Shown one piece after another: positions 10,348 through 20,603 of a DNA stretch of 64,000 nucleotides. How positions within the stretch are numbered: position 1 is the first letter of the stretch; every line of letters starts with the position of its first letter. Below the pieces are notes generated by a model, which searched no databases, was not told where the DNA came from, and was given only the letters and a program-made list of their open reading frames with translations. Source of the DNA: Schistosoma haematobium (lineage: Eukaryota > Platyhelminthes > Trematoda > Strigeidida > Schistosomatidae). A program made the position numbers and the translations under genes. Where the stretch lies: contig NC_067196.1 in the NCBI RefSeq assembly GCF_000699445.3, positions 90,739,364 through 90,803,363 of the forward strand, given 5' to 3'.

Positions 10348-13300
10348 ATGGAATGAGGTGATATACTGTGAGATGAATATCCACGTCGGTCGATAGAAAT
10401 GTGATTGTGAATAACCGCAATGTTGCTGCATGTGTGTGTGTTGTCACGTGGTGTGATTGTGTTGAGGTGCTCACTTCCATCCATTAGAGTTCATTTCGCT
10501 GGCGAATGCTTCCCATAATGTGTTCCGATTACCTCGAAACAATCAAAACTGATTCAGTTCAACACACATGACACCTTTCATCTTACAAGCCCATCCTGAT
10601 TGCCTGTATTCCGAATGGGTGAATCAATAAAACCTGACATTCAAACAGTCACACACTGAAAAGCAATCAATATTTGAACAAATTATGACTAAGATTATTC
10701 AAGAGTGAACACTTCAAACATCTAATCTTCAGAAGACGTAACGAAGCTTGACAATATATAATTGTTCCATTGTAGTGTGGTGCGGGTTACTTATATCCAT
10801 ATAAGAAGTATATGACGTTAGGCAGGAACGGAATGTCTGGCACCAGAGAGACAAGAGGATTGAGCAGTAAACATTGAAGACAGAATGCAATTTGTATGAA
10901 AATGCAAGAAAATTGAAGTCTGAGTCATTTTAAGACAATTGATGGACATTTTGCAAATTAAGCATCTACTATATGATTGTTAGATTTTATTAACAAGTTC
11001 TGTAATTTCCTATCAATTATATTCGATTGCCCCCACTCATGTTCTTGTTCATTACAGTAGTACCCTAACCCACACTGTTTGTCTTTAGTCGGCACGAAGA
11101 CACCAGAATTTCTTCAGTTGACTCCTTACCATTCACTCTTTTATAAAAATGCTAGAATAAAGTGTGTCACAAAAGGATTGTTAATAGTTTCATATGGTCT
11201 GTATGCACATGAAAAAATGTTGATCTCTTTCTGTCGTCTTCAATGTATCTTGATGCATTCGACTGTATTGAATTGCATTAAATAGTGTAATAATCTGAAA
11301 GACTTGAAACAAAACAACTGTAATTTATTCAATTGTGCGACTTACGTTCTCATAATAAATTGATATCTTCCCGCTTGGATGTATGAGATTTAACACCTTC
11401 AATTCAACATCTGTAACAAGAAAACTGTCGTCATTTAAAATTTCAGGAATTTATGATGAGCATGTTATTGTCAGATGTGACTTTGTATGTGTCTACCCAC
11501 ACAGTGATCAGATTTAGGCAGATATTTATCGTGTTTTCTCAAATGATTTCTCAAGGTGAATTCGAAGTAAATATAATCTGCTGAACGTAATGCAATTATA
11601 CCTGTAGCTCTCCTACAATTACTTACGCTCCCAAGACCGGGTAAAGAAGGAGTGCTGAGAATGAGGTCGACAATCCCGTACGGTAGAAAAATTCTTGTTA
11701 TAAACGCCAACCACATTAAACAAAGTTAACCATTTAAACTCTGCCCTAAGAGCTGAAGCAAAAATTAGGAGGCCTCAGCATGAAAACCGAGATCCATCGG
11801 ATGTCACGAGACCGATGCTCACTGCAACAACCAGAGCAGCATTCAATCAAATCACATGGAATATCCGGAAAATGTGGGATATAGGGAGGACTAATCAAGT
11901 AGCTACTGAGATAAGGAGAAACACCTTGGTGGTGCCCAGAATAAGTGAAATCTATTTACCGAAATCTAGTCACGAACAGGAAAATGTTCCACACACTCAG
12001 GGAGTTGTTCTAATGCTGTCCAAAGTAGCGCGAAACGCACCTGTAGGATGGGAATCTCACGGATCTAGAATCACCAAAGCATCATTCAACACAAATAAGA
12101 ACGGAATCACGATGAATGCTTTTCAATCATACGCACCTCACCGATGATCAGTTCTACAATACGCTGCAGTCAATCATAGAGAACTGCTCAAGGAAAAACC
12201 TGACCATTCAGATGTGAGATCTAAACGCAAAAGTCGGAATAGACAACACTCGATATGAAGATATCATGGGAGAACATGTATTGACTGGGAGAGAGAAACG
12301 AGAATGGGCGGAGATTTGCAAATCTGTGTGCACTCAACAAACTTGGTCATGGGTGGCACAATATTTCCACACACTTTTATACACAAAGCTACACGGATCT
12401 AACTGCATCACACCACAGAGAACCAGATGGATCATATCTGCATCAACGAAAACTCTCATGGACAATTGAACAAGTGAGAAGCAGGAGAGGAGCTGACAGA
12501 GCTTGAGATCACAACACCACCTAGTTGTGACCAATTTGAACCTGAAGCTAAAGAAGAACTGAACAACTGGACAAACAGCACTAAAGGGGTATGATACAGC
12601 CTTCCTTCGAGATATTAACAAATTCAACGAATTCAAACTAGCCCTCAACAACAGGTTCCAAGCCTTATAGGATTTACTGAAGGAAGAAGAAACTACTATG
12701 GAGGAAAACTGGAAAGGTAGCAAAGAAGCACTAGCGTCAACGCGTTAAGTGGTGCTAGGAGGCGGCAACAAGCATCATTATAGAGAATGGATCTCTGTAG
12801 AAACACTGGACAAGATTGAAGGAGGGAAGAACAAGAACACAGCAACTAATCACAGCCGAACACGAGCAGAGATAGTCAAGACACAAGTTGAGTACACAGA
12901 AGCAAACAAGCAAGTTACGAAGAGCATTAAAGCCGACAAGTAGGAATACTAAGAAGTACTATTAATGACGGTGGAAAGAGCTACAAGAGAAGGAAATATG
13001 AAACAACTATTCGATACAACGAAAAACCTAGCACGGAAATATACTAAACCAAAGAGACCGAACAAAGAAGTAAAGACAATCATCAAGATTCAGGAATCGA
13101 TGAATAGATAGGTAGAGTACTTTGAGGAACTGTTGAATAGACCAGCTCTATAGAATCCACCGGACATCAGAGAAGCACGCTCAGACCTATCTATAGATGT
13201 CACTGCACGAACAACCGGAGAAACCGGAATGGCTATCAGACAAATCAAGAGCGGAAAAGCAGCAGGACCTGACAATATACCAGCTGAAGAATTGAAGTCA

Positions 13301-16300
13301 CACATTGAAGTAACTGCGAATATGCTCCACCTTCTATTGAAGAGGAATCGGGAGGAGGATGAAATACCGACGGACTGAAAAGGAAGGTAAATCATCAAGA
13401 TAGCAAGGAAAGTAGATCTGAGCAAATATGAGGACTAGAGATGCATCGCACTAATCCCAGTAACAGGGGACGTCTTTAACAGACTGTTGCCGAACCGAAC
13501 AAAAGACGCAGTAGGCACCAGAATTCGAGATCAACAGGATGGATTCCGTAAGGATCGGTCGTGCACAGACCAAATTGAGACACTACGGATCATCGTCGAA
13601 CAATTATTTGAGTGAAACTCAACACTGTACATCAACTTCATTGATTATGTAAAGGCATTCGACAGTGTAGATAGGAGGACTTTATGGAAACTTCTTCGAC
13701 ACTCCTGAGTTCTTGAGAAAATTATCAACATTATCCGGAACTCATACGACGGACTACAGTGCAAGATCGTTCATAGTGGACAGCTGATAAATGGATTCAA
13801 AATAAGTACCGGACTGCAGGTTTATAACGCTACTGAGATTGTGACTTGATTTATCCACAACGATCTGTTTATTGCTCGTCAAATCTAGTATGTTCGTGCT
13901 TATTTCATCTGTTTTTTATGTCTCAATCAATGTGTTCAACTAATCAGTGGATTCCGTATATATAGTTTTCGCCCAATTTTTCGGAATGTTTACGCTGCAA
14001 TACTTCAGTCAATCTTTGAAAAGATTTCAGTTACGCGTGTCAAATAGAAAACGTGAGAGTAATTACAAGGAATGGTGGTGTAAGTGATAAAATGTCACAT
14101 GCGTTCAAACAATCATTTAATGAATACATACTTTTACCATCAACGTTTCGGTGAAAAATCATTCGGACAGCCAATAATTTCTCTGAAATAATGAAAGGAA
14201 AAATAAGTTGTGTTTATACATCTGCATTCTGAATATCCGCCCCTTTTTAGAAAACATGCATTTCAACACAGAATGAGTTTGGACACCAGCTATCATCTTC
14301 TTTTCAACATTTAAATAAACCGGTTCAAGTAAATGAGAGTTTGAATGATGCTTCTCATTAGTATTATTATTTCAACGACGAGATGAACATTTCAATGCCA
14401 ACAACTGAGAAGAATATTTTACATCTAGAACGTCAGTTCTAACACATGTTGCTTAACTAAGATACCGTGGATGTCCTACCGACCATGCACATACGAAATT
14501 ATTTTCCGAGATCCTGTTATTCCAATGAATCAGTGTTTTCTCTAATTACCTAGCTATTATGCAGAAATGCTACTCCAATGTCATTAATCCTGATAACAGA
14601 GCGACTGAATTTACTTCATTTTTATGTTCTATGTGTTCTGGTTCGAATCAATCATGTTGTACTAGCAGGTTGTCAATGGTTGTTCGTTGACTAGATGTTT
14701 AAGAAAGCGCATGAGTTCTAACTTCATGATCATACGAATTATTATTATTATTATTAGCTTTATTCAGTATTATAATTTTGGTACAATATAGAATACTCAG
14801 CGCAAAGTATTTCAACAAGTTTCCGTTTCTTTCTTCTTGGTCGGTCCTGGCGATAAATATTGAGTGATCGCCAGTTAGATGTTAGCACTTCAGTGAATGA
14901 ACAACTGAATAATGTACATTCTTTTCGTTGTATATTGCCAGCAACCATATTGTCTCTTATTGAGTTTTCTGTAACTTTGACAACGAAAGGTTGTACACTT
15001 TTCAGAAACGCAGCAGAATAGGTTATGCGATTATTAAACATAATGATACATTAAAACAAACAACAATAGATAACTTGTTGAAATATCTAGATGGCAGGAA
15101 CAGGTAGCCCGGATGCTCAAGCAGGCCGCCGTGACGAGAGACACTAAGCGTTTAAGAACTAAGTAAGTGACAGAAAAGATTTAGAGGACATCGCACATAA
15201 CATGACAGTTCACGTGCTTCAATAATGCAAACTGATTTCCTACCCAACATTGCTTATTGTTGTAGCTGTAGTTTGATTCAATTCATTGAGTCTACCACGA
15301 AGTGTCACAGTGGTGAGATACCTGTTTTATGGTAGTTTGAACAGACAGTAGAGCAGGTGGTTTTCACTTGAGTGACTGCATCATTAGATCTGTTATTTCT
15401 ACTCAATCACTTTGTGCCTATTTCGAAAGTAAATCACTGTTTTATTTAACGTTTTCATTGGACAGTGAACACATTTCAGGCTACCGAATCACAGAAACAA
15501 AATAATCACTGTGTACTGCTGAGGTTTCATGAAATAACCAAGTAAAGTAATGAATCGTTTACGCAAAACGGAAAGTGCGAAATAAACAACAAGACAAAAT
15601 ATCACTGAATGATATAATAACTCACTCCCATTCGAAATCTGATATTCAGACACCACACCGTTTTGTAAGTAAGTGAAAATCATTCCTGATCCATTATTTC
15701 CTTTCACTTTTAATGCACCCATCTTATCTGAATAAAAATATGCACTTTGATTGACAATCTGCAGTGAATGAAGGAAACACTTTGAAATAAACTGGAGACT
15801 AAAATGAATTGCATGAACCGCAATTAGTTTGCTGTAAGGCGTCAAATTATTTACAAGCTGAACAAAATATGATATCAGTAGTAGTTTTAAATGTTAGAAA
15901 GAGCATAAAACTGATTTACTGAAGAAATTGAAACAACTTTGATTCATGGAATGAAGTATCAATAAGCAAAACTCAGTAACAATTTTCGTTCGAAGAAAAT
16001 GATTCTCTTACCATTAGTGTATGTATTTATTACACTGACTTCTGTGCCGTAGAATTTAAACTGAAATTTCGCAGTGAAGTTCTGAAAATATACAAACATA
16101 TGAATTATTACGGTCATTACAAACTGAGGTCAACTCACCTCACCTTTAGCCAATTTTACAAACTTGTCATTTACAACTGGAGAAGGCTGATTACGGCGGA
16201 TTGTCTGGAAATAGTAATAATAATGAGACTGAATACGTGTATAAGAATCTGACCGATTACTTACGTATTCATGTGAGTCGTCTCCAAAAATTAATTTTCT

Positions 16301-16504
16301 ATATTTCAACAGTCCAGGATTCTTGCAAATTTCATGACAATCAAAAAATGTTGAAATTATTACGATAACCGAACTCAGCAGTATGAACCGGCCAGATGAA
16401 AAATTATATCTGAAGTAGTTCAGATGAACAAAACAACGTTGTCTCATTAGATCACATTGAAATTCATATAACACGCTCATTTGTCTCAACTGTACAGTCA
16501 ACAC
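6914..16504 (-). CDS. Plexin domain-containing (PLXDC/TEM7-like) type I membrane protein, 12 exons
   Basis: Predicted cell-surface receptor-like protein. The exon model is 16265-16504, 16139-16204, 16012-16081, 15920-15971, 15626-15831, 11346-11410, 10017-10080, 9077-9154, 8521-8583, 7896-8041, 7114-7233, 6914-7066. Every exon has GT/AG borders and matching phases. Total coding length is 1323 nt, exactly 440 codons plus a stop. Order of parts: an N-terminal hydrophobic signal (residues ~40-55); an FKFYG motif (FPFYG in PLXDC proteins) with TYTNG; a beta-rich region ending HPSGKISIYYENVP; a VSKI segment; and a PSI-like cysteine module with CPNHKS, CIWCEQGNMC and NGC. It ends with an Asn-Thr-rich stalk, one membrane helix (about 20 residues before YRKKRSMP) and a very short basic tail. 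Vertebrate PLXDC1/2 are somewhat longer. Function in flatworms is not inferable. Intron 5 (4.2 kb) hosts two retroelement copies. Confidence 0.88.
7114..7233 (-). CDS. PLXDC-like exon 11: stalk
   Basis: 120 nt, phase 0 on both sides, acceptor gagctag and donor TTG|gtaaat. It encodes an acidic and Asn/Thr-rich stalk (EEETTPTVNEADL, then QTTNNTETHL) with an N-glycosylation sequon. The intron to exon 12 is only 47 bp. Confidence 0.85.
7896..8041 (-). CDS. PLXDC-like exon 10: PSI cysteine module
   Basis: 146 nt, acceptor caccaaag, donor AAA|gtaagt. It encodes CPNHKSIKACKGAK, then CIWCEQGNMC and NGCRNK. The C-x2-H-x-S, C-x-W-C and terminal G-C spacing matches the PSI-like module that precedes the stalk in PLXDC proteins. 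The first codon is split after one base, matching the end of exon 9. Confidence 0.9.
8521..8583 (-). CDS. PLXDC-like exon 9
   Basis: 63 nt, symmetric phase 1. Acceptor tcattgtcag, donor TCTG|gtgaat. It encodes DINTVSKILTIFMEW and the residues leading into the PSI module. VSKI-x-x-I corresponds to the conserved MSKIT-type segment of PLXDC proteins. Confidence 0.8.
9077..9154 (-). CDS. PLXDC-like exon 8
   Basis: 78 nt, symmetric phase 1. Acceptor tttgaacaag, donor GGGG|gtatgt. It encodes GLKHSNIYVDGRWIKTKT and LVEYEVAG, matching by position the GLSD...RRTIYEY segment of PLXDC proteins. Confidence 0.8.
10017..10080 (-). CDS. PLXDC-like exon 7
   Basis: 64 nt, begins in phase 0 and ends in phase 1. 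Acceptor ttttttcag, donor GGAG|gtaaca. It encodes VPEEMGKNELRSNVYGRFEC, the residues after the conserved Y-x-x-IP/VP turn. A (ATCT)n microsatellite lies in the intron upstream of it. Confidence 0.82.
10317..10346. repeat. (ATCT)n microsatellite
   Basis: About seven tandem ATCT units in the intron between exons 6 and 7 of the PLXDC-like gene. Confidence 0.95.
11346..11410 (-). CDS. PLXDC-like exon 6
   Basis: 65 nt, acceptor ttgttacag, donor GAAC|gtaagt. It encodes VELKVLNLIHPSGKISIYYE, closely matching the FQATL-x-x-DGRIIFGYK strand pair typical of plexin-domain-containing proteins. This is the first exon after the 4.2-kb intron. Confidence 0.87.
11728..13818 (+). mobile_element. RTE (SR2-like) LINE copy R2 in intron 5 of the PLXDC-like gene
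   Basis: Sense-strand, 3'-truncated RTE copy. It starts at the 20-bp end shared with R1. Readable pieces: a mutated endonuclease start (11815-12147), the linker (12749-12943 and on), and RT relics near 13540-13810 (a GFRKDRSCTDQIETL-like stretch, then an F-D-S-V-D-like stretch). It has many stops and frameshifts. It lies antisense to the host gene and must be removed with the intron. From about 11990 it is nearly identical to R1; 5' of that it is strongly diverged. Confidence 0.88.
13819..14737. other. Intron 5 sequence of the PLXDC-like gene
   Basis: AT-rich intron sequence between the two retroelement copies. No exon with matching phase and no repeat family was recognised. Confidence 0.5.
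14738..15130 (-). mobile_element. Internally deleted, SINE-sized derivative of LINE family B
   Basis: On the minus strand it begins with the same 5' end as family B (GGCGGCCTGCTTGA, compare 37627). It follows B through the first coding residues (NRITYS-AF-KS) and an IYRQDR-like stretch. It then jumps directly to B's 3' end (CTTGTTGAAATAC, then a tail ending AATAAAG and (AAT)n). At about 393 bp it keeps both termini but no enzyme domains. It lies in intron 5 of the PLXDC-like gene. Intact ends suggest mobilisation in trans, which is inference. Confidence 0.72.
15626..15831 (-). CDS. PLXDC-like exon 5
   Basis: 206 nt, acceptor gccttacag, donor GGGA|gtgagt. It encodes KLIAVHAIHFSLQ, then IVNQSAYFYSDKMGALKV up to EYQISNG. 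The N-x-S-x-x-F-x-S/D-x-x-G-A segment corresponds to the NSTV-x-YFDNGTAL segment of the family. The acceptor inside the exon at 15759 (ctgcag) would break the phase and is less likely. Confidence 0.78.
15920..15971 (-). CDS. PLXDC-like exon 4 (52 nt)
   Basis: Small exon with acceptor ttactgag and donor TTCA|gtaaat, phases 1 and 2. It encodes LLIDTSFHESKLFQFL, at the place of the GGFIYTGE-type segment of PLXDC proteins. It was chosen because it is the combination found that restores frame between exons 3 and 5. The acceptor tract is weak, so this exon is the least certain of the twelve. Confidence 0.6.
16012..16081 (-). CDS. PLXDC-like exon 3: FYG motif
   Basis: 70 nt, acceptor gtatattttcag, donor AATG|gtaaga. 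It encodes NFTAKFQFKFYGTEVSVINT and YTN. The F-x-F-Y-G-x-x-x-x-x-I-x-x-x-T-x-G pattern is the diagnostic strand of the PLXDC extracellular domain. The intron to exon 4 is 40 bp. Confidence 0.88.
16139..16204 (-). CDS. PLXDC-like exon 2
   Basis: 66 nt, phase 0 on both sides, acceptor actatttccag, donor GAG|gtgagt. It encodes TIRRNQPSPVVNDKFVKLAK and GE, leading into the FYG strand. Confidence 0.85.
16265..16504 (-). CDS. PLXDC-like exon 1: start codon and signal sequence
   Basis: 240 nt from the first in-frame ATG (16502-16504) to the donor GAATAC|gtaagt. A hydrophobic run (FILLSSVIVIIS) at residues ~40-51 is followed by CHEIC. In-frame ATGs at codons 9 and 20 would give a more usual short n-region; the codon-9 ATG has A at -3. 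The TATA box lies 54 nt upstream of the first ATG. The actual start is therefore one of these, with the first chosen as the longest form. Confidence 0.78.
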
Positions 16505-16557
16505 TCACATCATCATATTGTCCAAAACGATGATAATTCTTGTTAGATCTTGTTGAG

Positions 16558-16565
16558 TTTATATA
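16558..16565 (-). promoter_or_regulatory. TATA box of the PLXDC-like gene
   Basis: TATATAAA on the minus strand, 54 nt upstream of the first ATG of exon 1. This would put transcription start roughly 25 nt before that ATG, giving a very short leader, or a longer one for the downstream ATGs. Confidence 0.5.
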
Positions 16566-16984
16566 GATTTTTAAGTGTTAATTTGGTTCTTTCTGATTGG
16601 ATGGTTCAAGGTGTGATCAGTTAGACGTTCAAAATTCATAAAATCATACGATCATTGTTAACCAATCATCTAGTTGGTAGATGAACACGTCGTTATGCAG
16701 TATTCTTCTGGCTAGCTATTGACGCATATCAGCTGACCCATTTCCACTGTTGGTTGAAATTCTTCACCTTTTTCAATGATAAAAGTTTTTGGATATCACT
16801 AGTATTACTTTGCTTCAATAAGTGACTAGTGAGCTTGTAGTTCAAAATGTGTGCTCATATATTCACGAACAAACATATTGTTGCTTTTAATAATCAACTA
16901 TGAACTGATTGTCAATGGTGCATTGTTTCTATATATATATTTCTAAATATATTTAGTCTATACTATATATAATGAGTTAATCAG
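16566..16984. other. Upstream region of the PLXDC-like gene
   Basis: AT-rich sequence upstream of the TATA box with no recognised coding or repeat content. A short alternating TA run lies near 16930-16970. Confidence 0.4.
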
Positions 16985-17120
16985 ATGGTTGTTGGAGGTA
17001 GTCGACAGTCGACTGGTGGCCATATGACATCATGGTCGATAGCATTCGATCTGCACTAATAATAAGCACTTGACACACAAGACATTGATCACCACCCAGT
17101 GATCAATCAATTGTGATAAT
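16985..17120 (-). repeat. Dispersed repeat fragment related to 44630-44850
   Basis: Shares ggttgttggaggtagtc, gtcgatagcattc-atctgcacta and gacattgatcaccac-cagtgatc with 44630-44850 and, inverted, with 61250-61470. The central tRNA-like portion is missing here. Likely a truncated SINE. Confidence 0.6.
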
Positions 17121-18087
17121 GAATGAATTATTGATGAATGAATAACAGTCTACACTTTCGTAAACGAATAGTAATATCAGTGAAAGAAACCAAAACTATT
17201 TATGTTTTGATTATATTTGCAAAGAGTAATTCTTCGTATTGTGAAGGTGAATTATGCACTTCAAAATGCTGTAGACGATAAATAACATTTTACATCCTCG
17301 TGTATTACAATATATAGTTGAATGAACCGTTCATCAGCATTAAAAATTATCATCATTTGTACATGAAATTGTACCACTAATATGCGGTCTGTTATCACAT
17401 GACTATTGATTTTTCATATTAGTACTATCATCAGTGTAAGTAGTAGAGTGCTTATGTAATGATATAACTTATTCACTAAGGCTTGATAAGAATTTACCTG
17501 AGTGTTATATCAGTCATTGATATCCATGGAAATCCTGTTGATTGGAATAGTGAACTAATCTCAAAGAATGATTATCAGTTTCTCCTCATAGGAAAAGTCC
17601 ACATTAATGTCGATTGAAACTTGATGTTTTTCATATGATGATTAGGTTCAATAAACATTTCAAGTTTGTAAATTATTTTATTCATTATTCATTGAATTCC
17701 ATTGAGTATGAAGGGAGTTCATGTTCAGTAATAAAAACTACATATCGATGACATGATTCCATTCACTAAGATAACATATAATGCATATCAGTGAATGCAA
17801 AACTATATTAGTGTACCGGCGAATACACAAGGGTCAGTAATGACAGAGCTGAACGTATTATTCACTTTTTCACTCATCACCATAGTACAACAGCGAATTT
17901 CTCGAATCTCTCATTTTTTTCTGCACAGTATACATTCAATGTGCTTCACTTATTTCGAGAACTGCCATGTTGTATCTTCTCACTTCAGCAACATTTGGGA
18001 GATAGACCTCGTGACTTCCAAAGAATTTCAGCAGTGACGAAGTGGATTCATAATTCTTCAAAATGATGATCTTGCATAATTCGCTAT
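17121..18087. other. AT-rich intergenic sequence
   Basis: Nothing recognised. The plus-strand open frame at 17795-18037 has no similarity or splice support and is treated as chance. Confidence 0.45.
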
Positions 18088-18105
18088 GCTGAATTACTTA
18101 TTTAC

Positions 18106-18579
18106 TTACTTACGCCTGTTACTCCTCGTGAAGTAGCATAGGCCACTCACCAGCATTCTCCATCCAACCCTGTCCTGGGCAATCCTTTCTAGCTCCGTCC
18201 AGTTGTAATTCATCCTTTTCATATCTGCTTCTATTATCCGACGCAATGTGTTCTTTGGCCTTCCACTTTTTCGCATACCTTCAGGGTTCCAAGTTAGCGC
18301 TTGCCTCGTGATGCAGTTTGATGATTTGCGTAATGTATGTCCTATCCACCACTTCCATTGTCTTTTCCTAATTTCTTCTTTAGTTGGAAGCGGACTTGTT
18401 CTCTCCCACAGCATGGTGTTGCTGATGGTATCCGGCCAATAGATGTTAAGTATCTTGCGTAGACAGCTATTTATAAATACTTGTACTTTCTTGATTGTGG
18501 TTGTTGTAGTTCTCCAAGTATTGAAGAATCTCACTTTGATATTGGTTGAAAGTTGTTTTGAGTTCCATATGTTCTTCAA
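18106..18579 (-). pseudogene. RTE ORF2 C-terminal region (copy R3)
   Basis: 157-residue frame with the post-RT module of RTE elements: [10 protein letters not shown], then a [20 protein letters not shown] stretch and RPKNTLRR. Related segments recur at 45205-45408 and 60055-60342. It is disconnected from the RT by frameshifts. Confidence 0.8.
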
Positions 18580-18677
18580 TTGTAGGAATGCGACCCTTGC
18601 TTTGCCGATCCTCGCCTTTGCGTCTGCATCGGATCCTTCTTGTTCATCGATGATGCTTCCCAGGTATGTGAAGGATT

Positions 18678-19313
18678 CTACATCTTCCAGGCTTTCGCCA
18701 TCAAGAATGATTGGATTGCTGTTTTCCGGTTTGAATTTGAGGACCTTGGTTTTCCCTTTGTGTATGCTGAAGCAGCAGAGACTGCTGCTTCACTGGCTGG
18801 TTTCATCTGCATCTGTTCGTGTGTACGTGATAGGAGGACTAGGTCGTCTGCGAAGTCCAAATCGTCTTATTGATTCTGAGTTGTCCATTGTATTCCATGT
18901 TTTCTTTCAGCTTTCGAGGTCTTCATAATCCAGTCGACCACCTGAAGAAAGAGGAAGGGAGAGAGTAAACAGCCTTGTCTGACTCCGGTCCTTACTTGGA
19001 ATGCATCTGTCAGCTGTCCTCCATGCACTACTTTGCACTGTAGTCCGTCGTATGAGTTCCGGATAATGTTGACAATCTTCTCAGGAACTCCGTAGTGTCG
19101 AAGAAGTTTCCATAATGTCCCCCTACCTACACTATCGAATGCCTTTTCATAATCAAGTAAGTTGATGTATAGTGATGAGTTCCACTCAACTGATTGTTCG
19201 ACGATGATCCGTAGTGTCTCAATTTGGTCTGTGCACGACCGATCCTTACGGAATCCAGCTTTTTGATCTTGAAGTTGGGCATCTACTGCATCCTTCATAC
19301 GGTTCAGCAACAC
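18678..19313 (-). pseudogene. RTE reverse transcriptase domain (copy R3), frameshifted
   Basis: Two open frames together cover the polymerase: AGFRKDRSCTDQIETLR, LLDYEKAFDSVGRGTLWKLL, GVRQGCLLSPFLF (18867-19313) and the catalytic MDFADDLVLLS (18678-18860). A frameshift between them separates the GVRQGC and FADD motifs, so no full RT can be made. Confidence 0.85.
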
Positions 19314-19529
19314 TCTGTTGAAGACTTTCCCTGATATTGACAGTAGTGTAATGCCTCTGTAGTTTTCACATTTGCTCAGATCTCCTTTCTTTGAAATCTT
19401 GACTAGGTGTCCTTCTTTTCAGTCCATCGGCACTTGTTCCTCCTCCCAAATTTTTTTGGATAGAAGGTATGGCATACTTGTGGTTTCTTCGATGTCTGCT
19501 TTCAGTGCTTCAGCTGGTATGTTGTCGGG

Positions 19530-20603
19530 TCATGCTGCCTCCCCGTTCTTGATTTGTCTGACGGCCATTCTAATTTCTTCCGTAGTTGGTGGATTGACAT
19601 CTATAGGAAGATCTATGTGTGCTGCTTCGATGTCCGGTGGATTCATTGGAGCCGGCATATTCAGGAGTTCATCAAAGTATTCTACCCATCTGTTACACTG
19701 TTGTTGAATTTCGGTGATTTTCCTGCCTTCTTTGTCTTTGACCGGCCTCTCTGGTTTACTGCATTTCCCTGCTAGTTTCTTCGTTGTATCGTGAAGCTGT
19801 TTCATATTTCCTTCTCTAGCAGCTTTTTTTGCCGTCATTGCTAGTTCTTCCACGTATTTCTTCTTGTTGGCTCTAATGCTCCTCTTCACTTGTTTGTTGA
19901 GAGCTATCTTGAATTCATTGAGTTTGTCAGTATCTCGAAGGAAGGCTGTATTGAACCTTTGTAGTGCTGTTTGTCCACTTGTCCAGTTCTTTTTCAGCTT
20001 CAGTTTTAAATTGGCTACAACTAGGTGGTGATCTGAAGCTACGTCAGTGCCTCTCCTGGTTCTCACATCTTCCATTGTCCTTCGGAATTTTTTGTTGATG
20101 CAAATATGATCGATTTGATTCTCTGTAATGTGGTCCGGTGTGATCCATGTAGTCTTGTGTATACGCTTGTGTGGAAATATTGTGCCTCCTATGACTAATT
20201 TGTTGAATGCACACAAATTTGCAAATCTTTCTCCATTTTCGTTTCTTTCTCCCAGTCCATGTCGTCCCATAATATCTTCATATCCAGTGTTGTCTATTCC
20301 GACTTTGGCATTTAGATCTCCCATCAGAATAGTTAGGTCCTTTCTTGGGCATTTCTCAATGATTGACTGCAGCCGCTCGTAGAATTGATCCTTAATGTCA
20401 TCGTTGCTATCATTGGTGGGTGCATAACATTGGATAATATTTATTAAGATCCCCTCCTTTTTTGTTTTGAATGATGCTTTGATGATTCTGGATCTGTGAG
20501 ACTCCCATCCTACAAGTGCATTTTGTGCTAATTTGGACAGCATAAGAGCGACTCCCTGAGTGTGTGGAGCATTGTCCTCCTCGTGACCGGAGTATAGCAG
20601 CAT
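19530..20603 (-). pseudogene. RTE apurinic-type endonuclease and linker (copy R3)
   Basis: 357-residue frame with endonuclease motifs in order: GWESHRSRIIKASF, IIQCYAPTND, LTILMGDLNAKVG, NQIDHICIN and the active-site SDHHLV. The N-terminal endonuclease motif lies upstream, in sequence broken by a stop near 20670. It continues through the linker towards the RT, where it terminates early. Confidence 0.85.

Noticed and set aside
17795..18037. 80-residue open frame upstream of the RTE tail.
   Set aside because: No similarity, no splice context, composition like surrounding non-coding DNA.
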